Below, piece after piece: positions 1 to 11,831 of a stretch of 64,000 bases of DNA. A program made the translations under genes and the position numbers. Source of the stretch: Chlorops oryzae. Its lineage: Eukaryota > Arthropoda > Insecta > Diptera > Chloropidae. How positions within the stretch are numbered: position 1 is the first letter of the stretch; each line of letters opens with the position of its first letter. The stretch is from assembly GCA_020466095.1 (NCBI GenBank), contig CM035808.1, positions 52,001,889 through 52,065,888 on the forward strand, read 5' to 3'. The notes beneath the pieces are model-generated. The model was not told where the DNA came from, did not search any database, and saw only the letters and a program-made list of their open reading frames with translations.

Positions 1-1355
1 ACGGAAGACACGAGTGAGGTGGAACAGAAACTTCATGTCATCTCTCCAGCCATCCGTTTCCTTTATATTGAATTTACCATTTCTGAAATCGGCTTTCAGT
101 TCAGCATAATTCCTAACCAAATCTTGAATAAAGAAGTACTCGATATTTGGTGACTTGGTCGACCCCTGGATATCATCATCCATCACAATAGGCAGAATGC
201 GATCCAGCACATGGTGCTGACAGCTAATAAACTTGGGTTTGAGGGGACTCTTGTCTTCAAAGAGTTTCTGCAGCCGAACAACAACGCCCGTCTTCCTGCC
301 AGTATTTACGCTTGTGGTGTCTGCAACAATCATAGCAATTGATCCCCATAGGTTAAACTCCTCTAACAAATCCCGAAGTCCTTCTGTAATGGTTTCAGCC
401 TTCCCATCCTTTAATTTAAGGGCACCCAGCTTTATTTCCCTTGATTCATTTTTGAGAACCACGGCCTGATACTCAGAACCATCAATGTGCTTGCCATCAA
501 AGTGTAACATAAGCTCCACTTCTCCAGATGAAGCGAGTTCAACAAGTGCTTCTTGACTTCAGAAGCTCTCTTGTAGACGCTTTTGTGGATCGCTGACTGA
601 CATGGAGTTGGGATTTTAATGCCTTCACCAGAAATCTGGCGACTCACCTTGGCTGCTCCATGGGACGAAAGCTTCAAGCTTGTTACAAGGCGTCTTGCAA
701 TATCTGTTTTGCTATATTTCTGTTTGCTCGTTGATGGTATATCCGAATCAGTCCAAAGATTATTTTCGATATTGTCCGATGACTCGTTGTCACTTTCTGG
801 AAAACAAGGTGGCGCTGAGCTGGTTGACGCAGTCATATGCACTGTCTTCTTTTGCTTAGATGGGTGGATGGTAGTAGCAGCAGCGTATTTTTCAGTGGCA
901 TAGCCAACCTGGGCCTTGCTTGCAATTTGAATTTTATACAGATTTTTATCCTCGTTACACAACCATTCGCCTTTTTCTTTGGTCACATCAAATAATTCAT
1001 TCAATGAATCGAAGTTTTGTTTCTTTCTGCATCGCTCATATTCCTTCAGAAGCTTTACTAGCTTAGCATGAATGGCCTGATCAGTTATATGAGGAAAGTT
1101 AAGCCTTTTGCTCCATAGCGCTTTAAGCTCTAGAGCAATAACAATGATCCTCTCCTTCCGTTCTCTGGCTGTGGACTCAAGAAACTTGAAACGTCCAATG
1201 ATGTGTTTCTTTTTGGGCATACGACCCCGTTTATTCAGGGGCTCTTCATAAATTTGAACGATGCCTCTTTTCGATTTTGCTTGAAATTGGACCAAGTTAT
1301 TTCTCCAGATTTTCTTGTTTTTTTCGATGTTAGAAGAACTTTTCTTGAACGACAT
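1..1355 (-). pseudogene. Transposase-like gene of an unnamed arthropod family, frameshifted and cut by the window edge
   Basis: Reading from 1355 leftwards, a lysine-rich N-terminal region (MSFKKSSSNIEKNKK...) leads into a block with HFDGKHIDG, then a D-T-T-x-x-N-T-G motif (ADTTSVNTG, near 280), then CQHHVLDRIL (near 220). Translation leaves the 307-residue opening frame near 550 and continues in another frame to base 1, so there is one visible indel; the C-terminus lies outside the window. The same motif order (HWDGK, FDTTATNTG, CRHHILEL) occurs in transposon Y at 19671-21940, so the two are divergent paralogs. I infer an RNase H-fold cut-and-paste transposase from the acidic motif and the repetitive context; I cannot name the superfamily. 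A domesticated host gene is possible but the frameshift argues against it. Confidence 0.6.
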
Positions 1356-1375
1356 ATTTTTGACACCATATATAT

Positions 1376-2486
1376 GGGCATTTCCACAGAAATGTCAACC
1401 GCAGTCAAAAAATTCAAAGCCTATAAAAGTATGTTGTTTTACAATATATTTATAGAGAATCGATCAAATTTTACTAATCTAAACATACTCCACATATATT
1501 CATAACACATTTAGAAATATTCAAATACAAAGTCGCACAAGTGCAAAAGTTATGTTTTGAATATTTCTCTTCCCGTTTTGTTTTGATTATTGTTTGTAAT
1601 AACATCCACTATGCTTTGAAATTTGCACTTTTGAATATCGTTTTATATTTGAGGAATGTAAGAAAAATGCAAAGGGAACGATGCAATCGCCAATTACGGA
1701 AAATTTTTTCTTTACTTTATCGTTTATTGCGTTGTAGCGTGCGACATTGAAAAATAACATTTGTTATCAGTGAGTCAAAGGTGTTTGTGCAACGCGCCTC
1801 AAATATTCGCAGCAAACAGCAATTTGTATTGCAATTAAATGAAAAAAATTTTGTTGCAAAATAATCAACGCTTTGGCCCTGAGACATATTTGAAGTTTGT
1901 AGCGTGCGACATCGTAGGTGTAAAATTTATAAATTTCGCACCCTTGCTCCTAAACCCATTTCAAATTTTTTATTTTCAACCACATTTTTCTGCAAGAAAC
2001 TCAACACCTAGTAAATTAATGTTTATATAGACTGATGCAGTAGTCGATTAAGAATAAACTAAGTTAAGAAAAATAATTATTTTTTGCAAGTTTCAATAGA
2101 GAATGAATGATTGTTCCAGAAATGCGAAATTTTGAGTTGTACCGATTTTGTAGCAAGGGTGCGATAGGTCAACTTACCGAAAAGGAGTACTCTGAGTTGC
2201 CCCTGAACATGACTAGTCAAAATGTAGAGTATTTTGTGTAAGACAACTGACCTCTAATTCACCACAGTAGGTCTATTCGTGGAGTAGTTAAATGTGGGAG
2301 TGGTAATGCCTCAATGACAAGCCAATGTTAAAAATACAGTTTGAAGCATCGGTTGGCATATTAAAAGGGCAGTCCTGAACGAGCTAGGACTGCATATTCC
2401 ATTAAAAAATCTTTATTTAATATAAGTAATACTATTCACAGTTAAGTTAGTTTCTATTCTTTATTTTTTATGTAAAGGATGAATAT

Positions 2487-2528
<42 letters not shown>

Positions 2529-3066
2529 TTGAAGCTATTTTAAGTTTATAATTTTTTTTTTGTGAAAATAAATATATTGAAAACATTAAAAGTCATTTAT
2601 CATCATCTTCTTCATGTCCAATTAAATGAAAAGTACACATTAAATTAAAACGTATGATGCAACCAAATGTAGCATTCGACATGTAGCGTGCGACAGTGAT
2701 TAAAATAAAATAAAAAACTAAACTGTTTAATATTTTTGAATCAAATAAAAACCAGTTCTAAGATTCATCAATGTACAATATTACAAAATTAGTCGCATTA
2801 AAATATTGCCTCAAGTTTCGCTGAAATCAGTGGTTGAACTGTTCGCCTCAAAACTGACTTCTGTTTTTGTAGCGTGCGAATGCCTTAGTTTTTTGTAATT
2901 ATCTTGAAAAGGAACAATTTCCAGAAATCAAACTTAGCACCAATTACAGTGCTAGTCAAGAGCTATAACTTCCGCCATTTGTCCAAAAAAAAAAAAAAAT
3001 TTTCGTATATTTCTTTTTCCACTGAGAATGCGTGCGAATGTCGCATTCGACATCATGGAAATGCCC
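1376..3066. mobile_element. Candidate TIR element with recurrent TGTAGCGTGCGA motifs
   Basis: The left end reads GGGCATTTCCA and the right end is its inverse complement (TGGAAATGCCC), flanked by ATAT at 1372-1375 and 3067-3070, a possible 4-bp target duplication in AT-rich DNA. Inside, TGTAGCGTGCGA recurs near 1732, 1899, 2682 and 2869, with a related GCGTGCGAATG near 3031, like subterminal transposase-binding repeats. A run of about 39 T is at 2489-2527. No long ORF lies inside. Either this is a non-autonomous element, or it is the 5' region of the element whose transposase gene starts at 1355. Confidence 0.45.
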
Positions 3067-3089
3067 ATATACAAGTTTAAAAATGTTGC

Positions 3090-4475
3090 AAAAAGATCCG
3101 TTTTATTGCACGGATAAACTTAAATTATAAGTCTCACCGCCTTATATACTTTCCGCGGTGGAAAAAACTAATAGAGAATTATAGTCATTCGATGGTTTTT
3201 AAAACGGAAAACATGGGGACGATTATAGAAAAAATATGTGAACCGATTTAAAGTTATAAAATATATCTAATATATATAAAACATATATAATCTTACGGCT
3301 GCTAATCTTATGAAAAATAAAACTGAGTTCATATTGCTTTGTTGCATTTGTTATGAAAGGATGGCAGGGAAAAATTTATAAAGAAGAAATGAATTTTGTA
3401 TGGGAGCTCCCTTAAGGAGGGGAGATAGGAGACAGGTTTGTTGAAGAAAGTTGTTATAGAGGAAAAAATAATGGGGGTTGATCTCACATTTTACAGCTCT
3501 ACGAGTGACTCAGTGAAAGTTATGAAAATTAATGAAAAAATTAATGGAAAAAATTGAACATTTGTATGGGGACCACCTTAAGTATTAAAGATAGAGGCTA
3601 GGTATGTTTGGAAAAATTGCTGGAATTAAAAAAATATTGGGGGTCGGTAATACATTTGACCCCTCTAGGACGCCTCTGGGCCAAGTTCGGACGGTGGGGG
3701 GAAAAACATAAAAAAATTACTTTTGTATGGGAGCCCCCTTAAGGCGAGGAGATAGAGGAGGGGTGTGTTCGGAAGAATTATTAGGGAGCCAAAATTAATA
3801 GGGGTTGGTCATACATTTCACCCCTCTAGGAGTGACTCTGCTAGCAGTAGATGGAAAAAACGATAAAAAAAACTAAAATTAAATTTTTCAAATGAGTTTG
3901 TGCATGACATTTTTTTTATCAAATGACCTTGAAAGTTATATTTTATGAAAGCTCTAAGAAAAGCTCATCGAAATATGATACAGGAAATTTGAATTTAGAA
4001 AAAAACCCTAAAAGTCATCACCCTAATATATATATTAGGACGGGCCAATTTGTATGGAGCCGAAAAATTCGATTAGACCTACCCCCTAGCGGTGTTCTGG
4101 GGGTAATTTTAAGCAACTTTGCCGAAGGAACCATAGGTCTATCTCGATTTTCGAGTCTCCCACTTTTCAAAAAACGATTTTTTCCCCCTAACATCATTTT
4201 GATTCAAAATTCGATTTTTTATTCATCGTTATATTATCTTTTTTATGTATATATGGGGGGTTTTTGGGGTCGACAAATTTATTTCTGATCTTTAATTTTA
4301 CCTATGACTACCGCCAGAGGGCGTTTCATGCATATTTTAACCATTTTTCGTCTATTTTCCGAGGAAAATTTCAAGTTTTATATATTATATATAGATGTCT
4401 ATATCTATTGAGCTTAGTTCTGGCTGTTACAAGATTTGCACAAAACTAGTATACCCTGCTTACGCTGGGTATAAA
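3090..4475 (+). mobile_element. DINE-1/Helentron-like repeat with internal tandem repeats and terminal hairpin
   Basis: The stretch has no credible gene. It holds about three degenerate copies of a 161-166-bp repeat (anchor TTTGTATGGG at 3395, 3561 and 3722) and ends in a small hairpin at 4450-4473 (TATACCC...GGGTATA) followed by a short A-rich tail. Internal tandem repeats plus a 3' hairpin is the layout known for DINE-1/Helentron-related elements. The left boundary is not resolved. The match is structural only. Confidence 0.4.
3395..3880. repeat. Degenerate ~163-bp tandem repeat, about three units
   Basis: Anchor TTTGTATGGG at 3395, 3561 and 3722 is followed each time by a CCTTAAG-containing segment and GATAGA. 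Later parts of the units share CATTT followed by an ACAGCTCTA, ACCCCTCTA or ACCCCTCTA phrase. Spacing is 166 then 161 bp. Confidence 0.6.
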
Positions 4476-4480
4476 AATGA

Positions 4481-5103
4481 TGTTAACAAGTGTTGTGAGT
4501 CGAAAAACGAGACGTCACACTCTAACGTCACGCTACCAGCTCTAAGCGGGAAAAGTGCCAAAACATATAAAAACATTTAAAACGCAGCAGAGGAGTTCGA
4601 CGACACAACACCAAGAATGGAAGTCGACACTTTTTTAGCAACAACAAAACCAGCTTATGACCAGAGGTTCAAGGTAGAACGGCAAAGCAACAACCACATG
4701 CTTTTTCAGTCAAGAGCTTATGCAACGATCGGAAGCTCGCAAATACAGCTAAACAAAAACAACAGCCAGAGATGCTTATACAATTAACGCAACGTATGCA
4801 AGAAGCCGAGTCAGCAATCATAAACAACTGCATAAGCTGTGCATAAGAACGCCTTCAACCGCTGACCTACGTCAACAATAAAAGCCGATATGGAAATTTA
4901 GCAATAAAGCTATTGGCGTAACTCGAAACAAAAACAACAATATTGATCTATTTAAGCGAAGCTTCGATCAATGGAAGAGGAGTGGCGGTTTGGAATCGAG
5001 AAGTAACAATCAGATCTAAACTTTGTTGAACCTACTTACGAGCCAGGACGACAAAGTGTGGATCTCAGTATAGTTAGGGATAAGGGCAGTTAAGTAAGCA
5101 ACA
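4481..5103 (+). repeat. Probable 5' LTR of plus-strand gypsy A
   Basis: The segment begins TGTTAACAAG and ends GCAACA just before a primer-binding-site-like TGGCGCAGCCGGTAGG at 5109. It contains a TATA-like CATATAAAAACATT near 4560 and an AATAAA near 4876. The TG...CA ends and adjoining PBS support an LTR; no second copy is present because the element is truncated on its 3' side. Confidence 0.55.
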
Positions 5104-5108
5104 TTTTA

Positions 5109-5157
5109 TGGCGCAGCCGGTAGGACGACACACCATTTTACGGCGCAGTCGGTGTTC
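5109..5157 (+). other. Duplicated primer-binding-site-like motif
   Basis: TGGCGCAGCCGGTAGG at 5109 is followed 32 bp later by CGGCGCAGTCGGTG at 5141. TGGCGCAGTCGG-type sequences prime Ty3/gypsy elements. Only the first copy sits at the expected place beside the LTR. Confidence 0.5.
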
Positions 5158-5870
5158 GACTCAGGATAGTCGGGAACGAATCACGATCCTTTTACAACAG
5201 TTCGGCGTTCAAACTTACAAATCATCAAAAATGAAGCAAAGACCTTTGGCCACAGTTGGGTAAGATTGATATATATTGAATATATTTGAGTTTTTCATTG
5301 CAACCTACTGAACAGTTGTAAAACCTAATTCAGTGGGGCCTGGGCGTGAGTGAAACTTCCGAAAGGCACTTCAATGAAAAACGACACGAACGTACCGAAT
5401 TTTATCAATTATTTTATTGAAACCCATTTTGTACTGCACTGCTATAACCTGTCGAACAGTGGTGAAATATAATTCGTCAGGGTCCGGGTGTGAGTGAAAC
5501 TTCCGAAGGACACTTTAGCAGCACAATCGCCATAACGGCATAACAGAGTACCTTGAATAAAAATTTTATATGAAAAATGAAAAATGCGGCGCAAGTAAAA
5601 TGCGACATCAACTAACAAAAAGAATATATAAATTTATATTAAAATATTAAAATACGCATACAATATGGTGAGTACAAAAACTTTGAATAACAATTTTTTC
5701 ATCCAATTTCCTTACTGTTGACGATGAATTTCAATACCTTGGTTAAATATATTTATTTTAGAAAAATGAAGCATTTAGAGAAAAAACGTAAGAATAAATT
5801 TAAGAAATGGTTTTTAATCATAGCCAAAATGTAGCTGGAAGCGAAAAGCTAATGAGTCATCAATACTATC
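5158..5870 (+). other. Gypsy A leader remnant with an internal duplication
   Basis: No coding region is recognisable. Two related ~85-bp blocks (about 5295-5380 and 5432-5517) share GTGAGTGAAACTTCCGAA and flanking phrases. Gag and protease of gypsy A would be expected downstream but are absent; integrase sequence follows directly at about 5871, marking a deletion or rearrangement. Confidence 0.4.
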
Positions 5871-6060
5871 CTTTCAAAGATGCGTAACATGGTAAAAAGC
5901 TACATTAAGTCATGTATCGAATGTAGTTATTACGCTCGCCGAAAAGTAAGGAGTGTCAGTTTTATGGTATGAATATACCTAAAGTTCCGTTCCAAGTCTT
6001 GCATATGGACCATCCGGGCCCTTTCGTAAAATGCAAGCAAGGCAACGAATATATACATTA
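5871..6060 (+). pseudogene. Gypsy A integrase zinc-finger fragment (first copy)
   Basis: The opening codons give NMVKSYIKSCIECSYY, the HHCC-type integrase N-terminal region, nearly the same as 19489-19670; a frameshift follows. It ends at the point where the transposon Y sequence begins (CATTAG then ACCGGTTC), exactly as in the second copy. It therefore belongs to a duplicated integrase-Y segment lying before, not after, the RT. Confidence 0.7.
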
Positions 6061-7322
6061 GACCGGTTCAAAAATGTATGGGAAAAATTATGTGTCTATT
6101 TTTCTTCGGTGCGCGTCCATTTTCTGAAAGGTCTACCCCAAATGAGAAGAAAAATATTTCAAGACCCCAAAAATTTTGACCTTGGTGTGGCAAAAATCGT
6201 TTGAAGGTCATTTTTGAGCTATTTATGACTTTAAACCTTTTGAATAATGTGTTGTCCAAACAAAAACACATATGGATAATTTTTCGATGGCAGATTATTA
6301 ACAATAATCCAAATAATTTTTGGGTTTCTTACTTTTTTGAAAAATTTTTGTCGGTTATTTTTGGCGGAATTTTTCGTATGAAATTTAACTCCTCAGCGAA
6401 CATTATCGTTTTTCTACATCAAATATTTTTCTTATTTTGTTCTTGCAAAAAAAAAAGCTAGCATTTTTGTATTTTTGCGCGAAGATTACCCTTTCTCACG
6501 CTTTATATAGTTGTACATTTTTTGGATCAAAAAATTAAAAAAAAAAAAAAATTAAACTGAAAGGATTTAATTTTTTGAAAAATTTTTTCAATTTTTTCTG
6601 TGGTTATCTAGCACCTGCAGCAAATATTGTTTTTGTTCTTCATTTTATGATATTGAACTATTAAGTTCAGTAACTAATGCTACACCTCGTTCTGCTTAAT
6701 CATTTATAACATTAAGCTGCGTAACAATTTGAAGACCGCTAACACAAGCGCTGTTATTAAGCCACTCAGTAGGGTGAAGCATTGCAAAATCTGTAGATAT
6801 TTCGAGTTTTTGAAAAAATAGCTGCTTGTTGTTGGTAACGAAATCGTACAAATTGGCATTTAAATAAGAAGTTTTTTAGCAGCCATTTTCAATGTTTTTT
6901 CATCTCCTGGGTTATGTCTAATTGATTCCGCCATTTTTTTTGTGAATGTCAACACTTAGCGACCTATCGAAAAAGGATAGCCCCACAAGCCAAGATACCA
7001 CAAGTGATTCTCAAATTTCCGTTTTGCGGTTTCTGCTATCTGAGGATTAATACGTCTGTACCTATAAAATATAAAGAAATGAATTCACCTTTAGTCAGTT
7101 AGAAGCAAATTTAATTCCGTTGTGTACCTTTCTAAACTCTGAAGAAACTCTAAATCGTTTCTAGGTGCCATTGCGGGAAGTGGAGACAAAAACCAATATT
7201 TGTTGTACACTCCGACAACAAATAAGCAAACGTCTTGAACTTGTTGCTTTTCTTGAGGAGACATTGGAAACTGATCTTGAAACATCCAAATTTTTAAGGA
7301 ATAAATGGCTTTGGACATCCAT
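6061..7322 (-). pseudogene. 3' part of transposon Y with transposase C-terminus (first, older copy)
   Basis: Collinear with 19671-20941 at roughly 5% divergence by eye. The minus strand encodes ARWMSKAIYSLKIWMF...PRNDLEFLQ, the conserved C-terminal block of the family, followed by a long AT-rich 3' region. Homology stops at about 7322 inside the ARWMSK block, where gypsy A RT sequence begins. No upstream catalytic part is present here. Confidence 0.7.
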
Positions 7323-7381
7323 CTGGTGCCGAAGCCAGATGGAGACAAAAGGTTGTGCATCGATGTTCGGGCATTGAATGA
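7323..7381 (+). pseudogene. Gypsy A reverse transcriptase, first fragment
   Basis: Translates as LVPKPDGDKRLCIDVRALND, the RT segment just upstream of the fingers/palm region. It stops at AATGA (7377-7381), where gypsy M is inserted; the protein resumes at 18161 with the same AATGA followed by the next RT residues. The start is fused to transposon Y sequence, so the N-terminal half of RT is missing. Confidence 0.8.
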
Positions 7382-7598
7382 TGTAACAACCGCCTATTTG
7401 GTCATTACTGGATCCCCAAATAATAAGGATCAACTAATTATAGTTTGTTGTCAATCCTTTATTTATTTCCTGTTTGATTAAGTGAACAGATTGAGATCGT
7501 TCCGCTCGTCACAATCGACTGAACATTTTATATTTTTCATTTTTTTATATTGAATTATTATTTCATATCTCAAAGCCTACTCAGAACCGGTTGCCGCA
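7382..7598 (-). repeat. 3' LTR of gypsy M
   Basis: 217 bp, matching 17944-18160 with about a dozen substitutions. The left flank AATGA equals the right flank of the other LTR. The purine-rich tract next to it on the minus strand fits second-strand priming. Confidence 0.9.
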
Positions 7599-7621
7599 TC
7601 CCTCCATTTTTGCATTAGTTT

Positions 7622-8926
7622 TTATTCGCACATGGTCACGTATTCTTCTTCAGTTCGCTTGCTTTTGACTTGATGGTCTGCAGCTGACGTATCCGTAACC
7701 TTTTTCAGGTGGCTGACATTTCTAGTAAGAGTTCTTCCACCACCACGCACCTGCACAATATTGCCTTCCCTTCCCAAAACTTCGTATTCGGTGGTGTCGA
7801 AGGTCGGCGTCAGCTTGTGCGGAAAGACAACATTCTTCACAACGACTCGGTCACCTATACCTAGTTCCCTTTCCTTTGCCCCTCTCTTTTTGTCGACCGC
7901 TTCTTTCCCTTTTTGTTAATTCGCGCAGTCTAAATCTTTCGCTTCTGAATCGTCGAAATTCCCTATTATGTCTTAAATACCCGGAATTTTATCTCTGATT
8001 GTCCTTCCAAACATTAATTCAGGTGGATCAAATCCCGTCGTGCTATGCGGCGTAACATTGTACATTAACATGAAGTTCCGAATTTCTTGTTGGTTATCTT
8101 CCCTGTTTGACCAGGCTATTTTCAACCGTTTTACCAATGATCTGTTCATATTTTCCGCCTCTCCGTTTGCTTGTGGCCAATAGGATGGAGTGGTTATCTG
8201 ATCAATACCACTTGTCCGACAGAAGTCTTTAAACTCCTTACTGACATACTGCCTGCCATTATCCGTTCGTATTGATTTTGGAAAGCCCAGCCTGCAAAAT
8301 ATCTCATTCATCAATTCTATAATTACCTTTGAGGTGATAGTTCTTAGGAACTTTAGCTCTATATATCTGGAATAGTAATCAATTAACACGAGCACATAGT
8401 CATTATTAGGTAACGGTCCCAAAAGATCAGTGGCTATGCATATCCAAGGGCCGGTCGGAAACGGATGTCTTTTCATTGGTGCAGGATTTGACGGATGTAA
8501 AACCATAAGACAATCTCGAGAAGCCTTTACAAAATTTTCCGCCTCTCTGTCAATAAATGGCCACCAAACCTTAGACCTTAACCTCCGTTTCATCGCTGAT
8601 TGCCCCGGATGTCCTTCGTGGGCAAGTTCAAGGACCATTGACCGCAACACTTTTGGAATGAGTATCCGAGTTCCTCGTAGGAGTATACTGCCAACAGTTG
8701 ATAGTTCCAAACGGAAATTATAAAAACTGTTACCCGCCGGAGGACCCCAAGAATTATTGTTGAGGGAGGTCATTGCATCGACTACCTCTTCATCCCCAAG
8801 ACTCTCTTTAGCTATCTCTGAGACTGTCAGCAATGTCGGTACTGCGTTGGATACGACTTGTAGTATTCTATGTTCCCCTTTCCAGTCAAATGATCGTGTA
8901 TTGTCAGTTTGGCAAAGCCTGGACAA
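7622..8926 (-). pseudogene. Gypsy M integrase
   Basis: The 317-residue frame from 8926 holds the Pol integrase: HPGQSAMKRRL, a WWPFID block, then the D-D-E core with ATDLLGPLP, RTDNGRQYVS and NGEAENMNR. The zinc-finger cysteines are partly altered (SRDCLMVL). A stop at 7973 (TAA) separates it from the C-terminal tail at 7622-7840, where VRGGGRTLTRNVSHLKKV resembles the post-integrase tail of gypsy Pol. The role would be strand transfer of element cDNA into host DNA. The interrupting stops make it a pseudogene. Confidence 0.85.
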
Positions 8927-10255
8927 TTAGTCAGCAATATTTCCTTTCCCCGCCTTGTAAATCACTTTGAATTTAAAGGCTTAAAGCCGTAAGAGCCATC
9001 TTTCAATTCGAGCCGGTGGCTTGGACGTTGGCTTAAAAATAGCTTCTAAGGGTTTATGGTCTGTCACCAGTTCAAATTCTAGTCCTGTTAAATAGTAATA
9101 GAATCTTTCAACGCTTCAGACTAGGGCTAAACTTTCCTTTTCTGTCTGTGAATATCTTTTTTCTACAGCAGATAAACTTTTGCTAGCAAAGGATATATTG
9201 AGTGGTTCTCCATCTGTATTGAACTGAAGCAAGACCGCACTCAACGCCACGGGACTCGCGTCAGCTATTACTCGTGTTTTTAGGCTTGGATGAAAATACG
9301 ACAAATTCGGTATTTTTGCTAACCTTTCTTTGAGCCTCTCAAAAGCTTCCTGCTCTCTTTTCTCCCAAATAAATTTGCAGTTTGCTTTCAAAAGTCGCCT
9401 AAGTGGGTCGGTGTCATTTGCTAAATCTGGTAAAAACTTACCAACATATGTGACCAGCCCGAGAAAACTACTTGTCTCTTCTTTGTTTTTGGGTGCTCGA
9501 AACATTTTTATTACCGCAACCGAAATACCTTGATCTGATAATATGTGTCCAAGAAATTTCAGCTTATTCGTTTTCCACACACATTTCTCTTCATGTAACA
9601 GAACGTTGTTTTGAGCGAATCTTCCCAACACCGATTGTACTGCCTTATCATGCTCGTTCATGTCGCTACCGAATATGATTACATCATCTATGTAATTGAG
9701 AGTGTTCTTGCATGGCGCCAATAACTCTTCGAGTAATCGTTGGGAAATTTCGGGAGCTTAATTGACCCCGAATACGAGCCTCTTGTACCTAAATAAGCCC
9801 CGGTGAGTGATGAAAGTCGTTATCTCTCTACTATCTTTGTCTAGTTCAAGCTGGTGATAGGCATTTTTCATGTCCAACCGTGAGAAATATTTTGCTCCTT
9901 TTAGCTTTGTCATGAATGTTTCAAAAGTTGGCAATGAATAGTTCTCCCTACGAATGGCCTTATTTGCACGACGCATGTGCAAATACAGTCGGAGGTCACC
10001 ATTTTCTTTTAATAAAATTACTAGTGGAGATATCCATTGGCTTGGGCCCCACCACTGGTTCGATAATATCTAGCCGAAGACCTTCTTCGAGTTTTTCTGT
10101 CATTTTTCCTTCTAATGCAATCGGCACGCGTCGTAGGGGCTGCTTCACCGGTTCCACCTTCGGGTCGACTGATAGCCTTACTATTGTGTTTTTCCATTTA
10201 GGAAACTGATCAACACTGGAACATTCAACTTTATTTACCTGTATACCAAGCCGTC
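8927..10255 (-). pseudogene. Gypsy M reverse transcriptase and RNase H
   Basis: Reading leftwards from 10255: KWKNTIVRLSVDPKVEPVKQ leads into the RT fingers, then FSRLDMKNAYHQLELD (10000-9760), the catalytic NYIDDVIIFGS (near 9690), FLGHILSDQG, and the RNase H start IADASPVALSAVLLQF and YSQTEKESLALV (near 9120). Several stops and frameshifts break the frame (for example near 9115, 9722 and 9760). The YIDD box itself is intact, unlike that of gypsy A. Confidence 0.85.
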
Positions 10256-11074
10256 AAACGTTAAGTTTAACCCCTTCTCGCAAACGAAGCCATATATGTG
10301 GCTGCTGAACTTTTCTAGTTGATAAAGCTGAATAGCGGCTTCTGCGTGCTTGGCGCGAGGGTCGTGCTGGGTTCAACACCTCCGTTTACTCGTAAGTTTT
10401 GGAGATCCCACTTCAATTAAGACTTTATCTTATAGAAAAAAAGCTCATCTTTCGTTTAAAATTATTTTAAAAAAAAATTAAAAATGTCGCATTGGGCGAC
10501 AAATTGATTTTAAAAATAAAAACCGTTTTTTTTTGCATAAATAATAATTTGTGGAGATCGTAATATTTTTTTTCAGAAAGAGCAGAAAAAAATCTATAAA
10601 AATCCTTTATTACATTATTTTCATTTTCCAATTTGCAAGACGTAGAATTTTTTGAATACAAAAAGGCCTGAAAGTTTGACACCCTGTATCTAGGCACCCG
10701 GTAAAATTTCCCCTCCTCCTTTTGCACAATTCATGTACTCTCATAGCGCAACATTTTCACCAAGTTTCATCGAAATCCCAGCTATGAAGTTTTTTGAGCG
10801 GGTACACTTGACGTGAAATGCCCCATACATAGGAACATGAATTTCTAAACACAGTTTTGGATTTGTTTTTTAGTTTTTCATATTTTTAGTTTGAATATTT
10901 TATTTGTTTTTTTTTTTTTCGTCTTCAACACCTCCTATTTCATTTTCAGTAGCGTTTGCACGCAGAGTGTTTTCGCGTAGTCGTGTATTCCTCGTACGAT
11001 CACGAAGAGCCCTACTTCCTGGCTGAAGTTTGTTTTACTTGCGTTCATTTTGCTCTTCTCTGCAGTAGCGAAAA

Positions 11075-11556
11075 GCTTTTTGCTTTCACACGCTCCATGT
11101 ATGTAAGCATTTAAGTATGTCAATCCCAGCCGGAAAAATTCTCATTCACGACAAATTCATTAATTTTTTCACCAAGAATATCAAGGGGAAAATTTGAGTA
11201 CTTCCCAATTGCAATGGCATTGCCATCGAGAGAAGTTGCTTTTTATCGCAATTGCAATGGCAGTGTCATCGAGAGGTAATGCTATTCATCGCAACTCCAA
11301 TGGCACTGTCATCGATAGAGGTATCGGTACGACGGAGTAGATCTACTCCACTTTCGATGACCAACTCGTGACATATGCTGTTATGACTGCCAATGCCGCT
11401 TGTGTGTTAATTTCATTAGAAAGTTGGTGTATAATCAGGAGGAGTCGCGCCTCTATGTCACGCTGAAATCATTGATGTTTCACCGGGACATTTCCGGCTG
11501 GGACATACTTAAATGCATACATACATTGAGAGCGTATGAAAGCAAATAGCCAGTGA
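11075..11556. repeat. Inverted-repeat unit inside the piggyBac-like element
   Basis: The left arm (about 11075-11140, GCTTTCACACGCTC...AAGTATGTC...CCCAGCCGGAAA) pairs with a right arm (about 11490-11552). The ~350-bp loop holds three related CAATGGCA...TCATCGAGAG phrases about 45-50 bp apart (near 11205, 11255 and 11305). It looks like a foldback or MITE; no TSD was identified. Confidence 0.5.
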
Positions 11557-11831
11557 TGCCAACTTAGCGCTTTTTAGATCTAGCGAATTTAGCGCTTAGC
11601 TATTTTTGTTGCGTTCATACCAAATGTGCATACTTATATTGTTGTTGTTATATTCAACCATTATTGTTTTCGTGCACACTTTTTGTTTCTCAATAAAAGC
11701 AATTTTTTAAAACTGTTAATATTATAGATTTAGTGATTTCTCATAAATTAATTTTCAAGAAACGTTTTCAAAATTTTATGTTAAATCACTAAGTTTTAGC
11801 GTATTTTGCTTCTGAGGAGTTGGCAGCACTG
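11551..11831. mobile_element. Short hAT-like MITE candidate
   Basis: Ends CAGTGATGCCAACT and the inverse complement of CAGTGCTGCCAACT (13 of 14 match). CAG termini suggest hAT. The 8-bp flanks do not match, so target duplication is not demonstrated, and the left end abuts the inverted-repeat unit before it. Confidence 0.4.

Noticed and set aside
233..903. Plus-strand short ORFs over the first transposase gene
   Set aside because: They are antisense shadows of the minus-strand transposase-like frame and show no family features.
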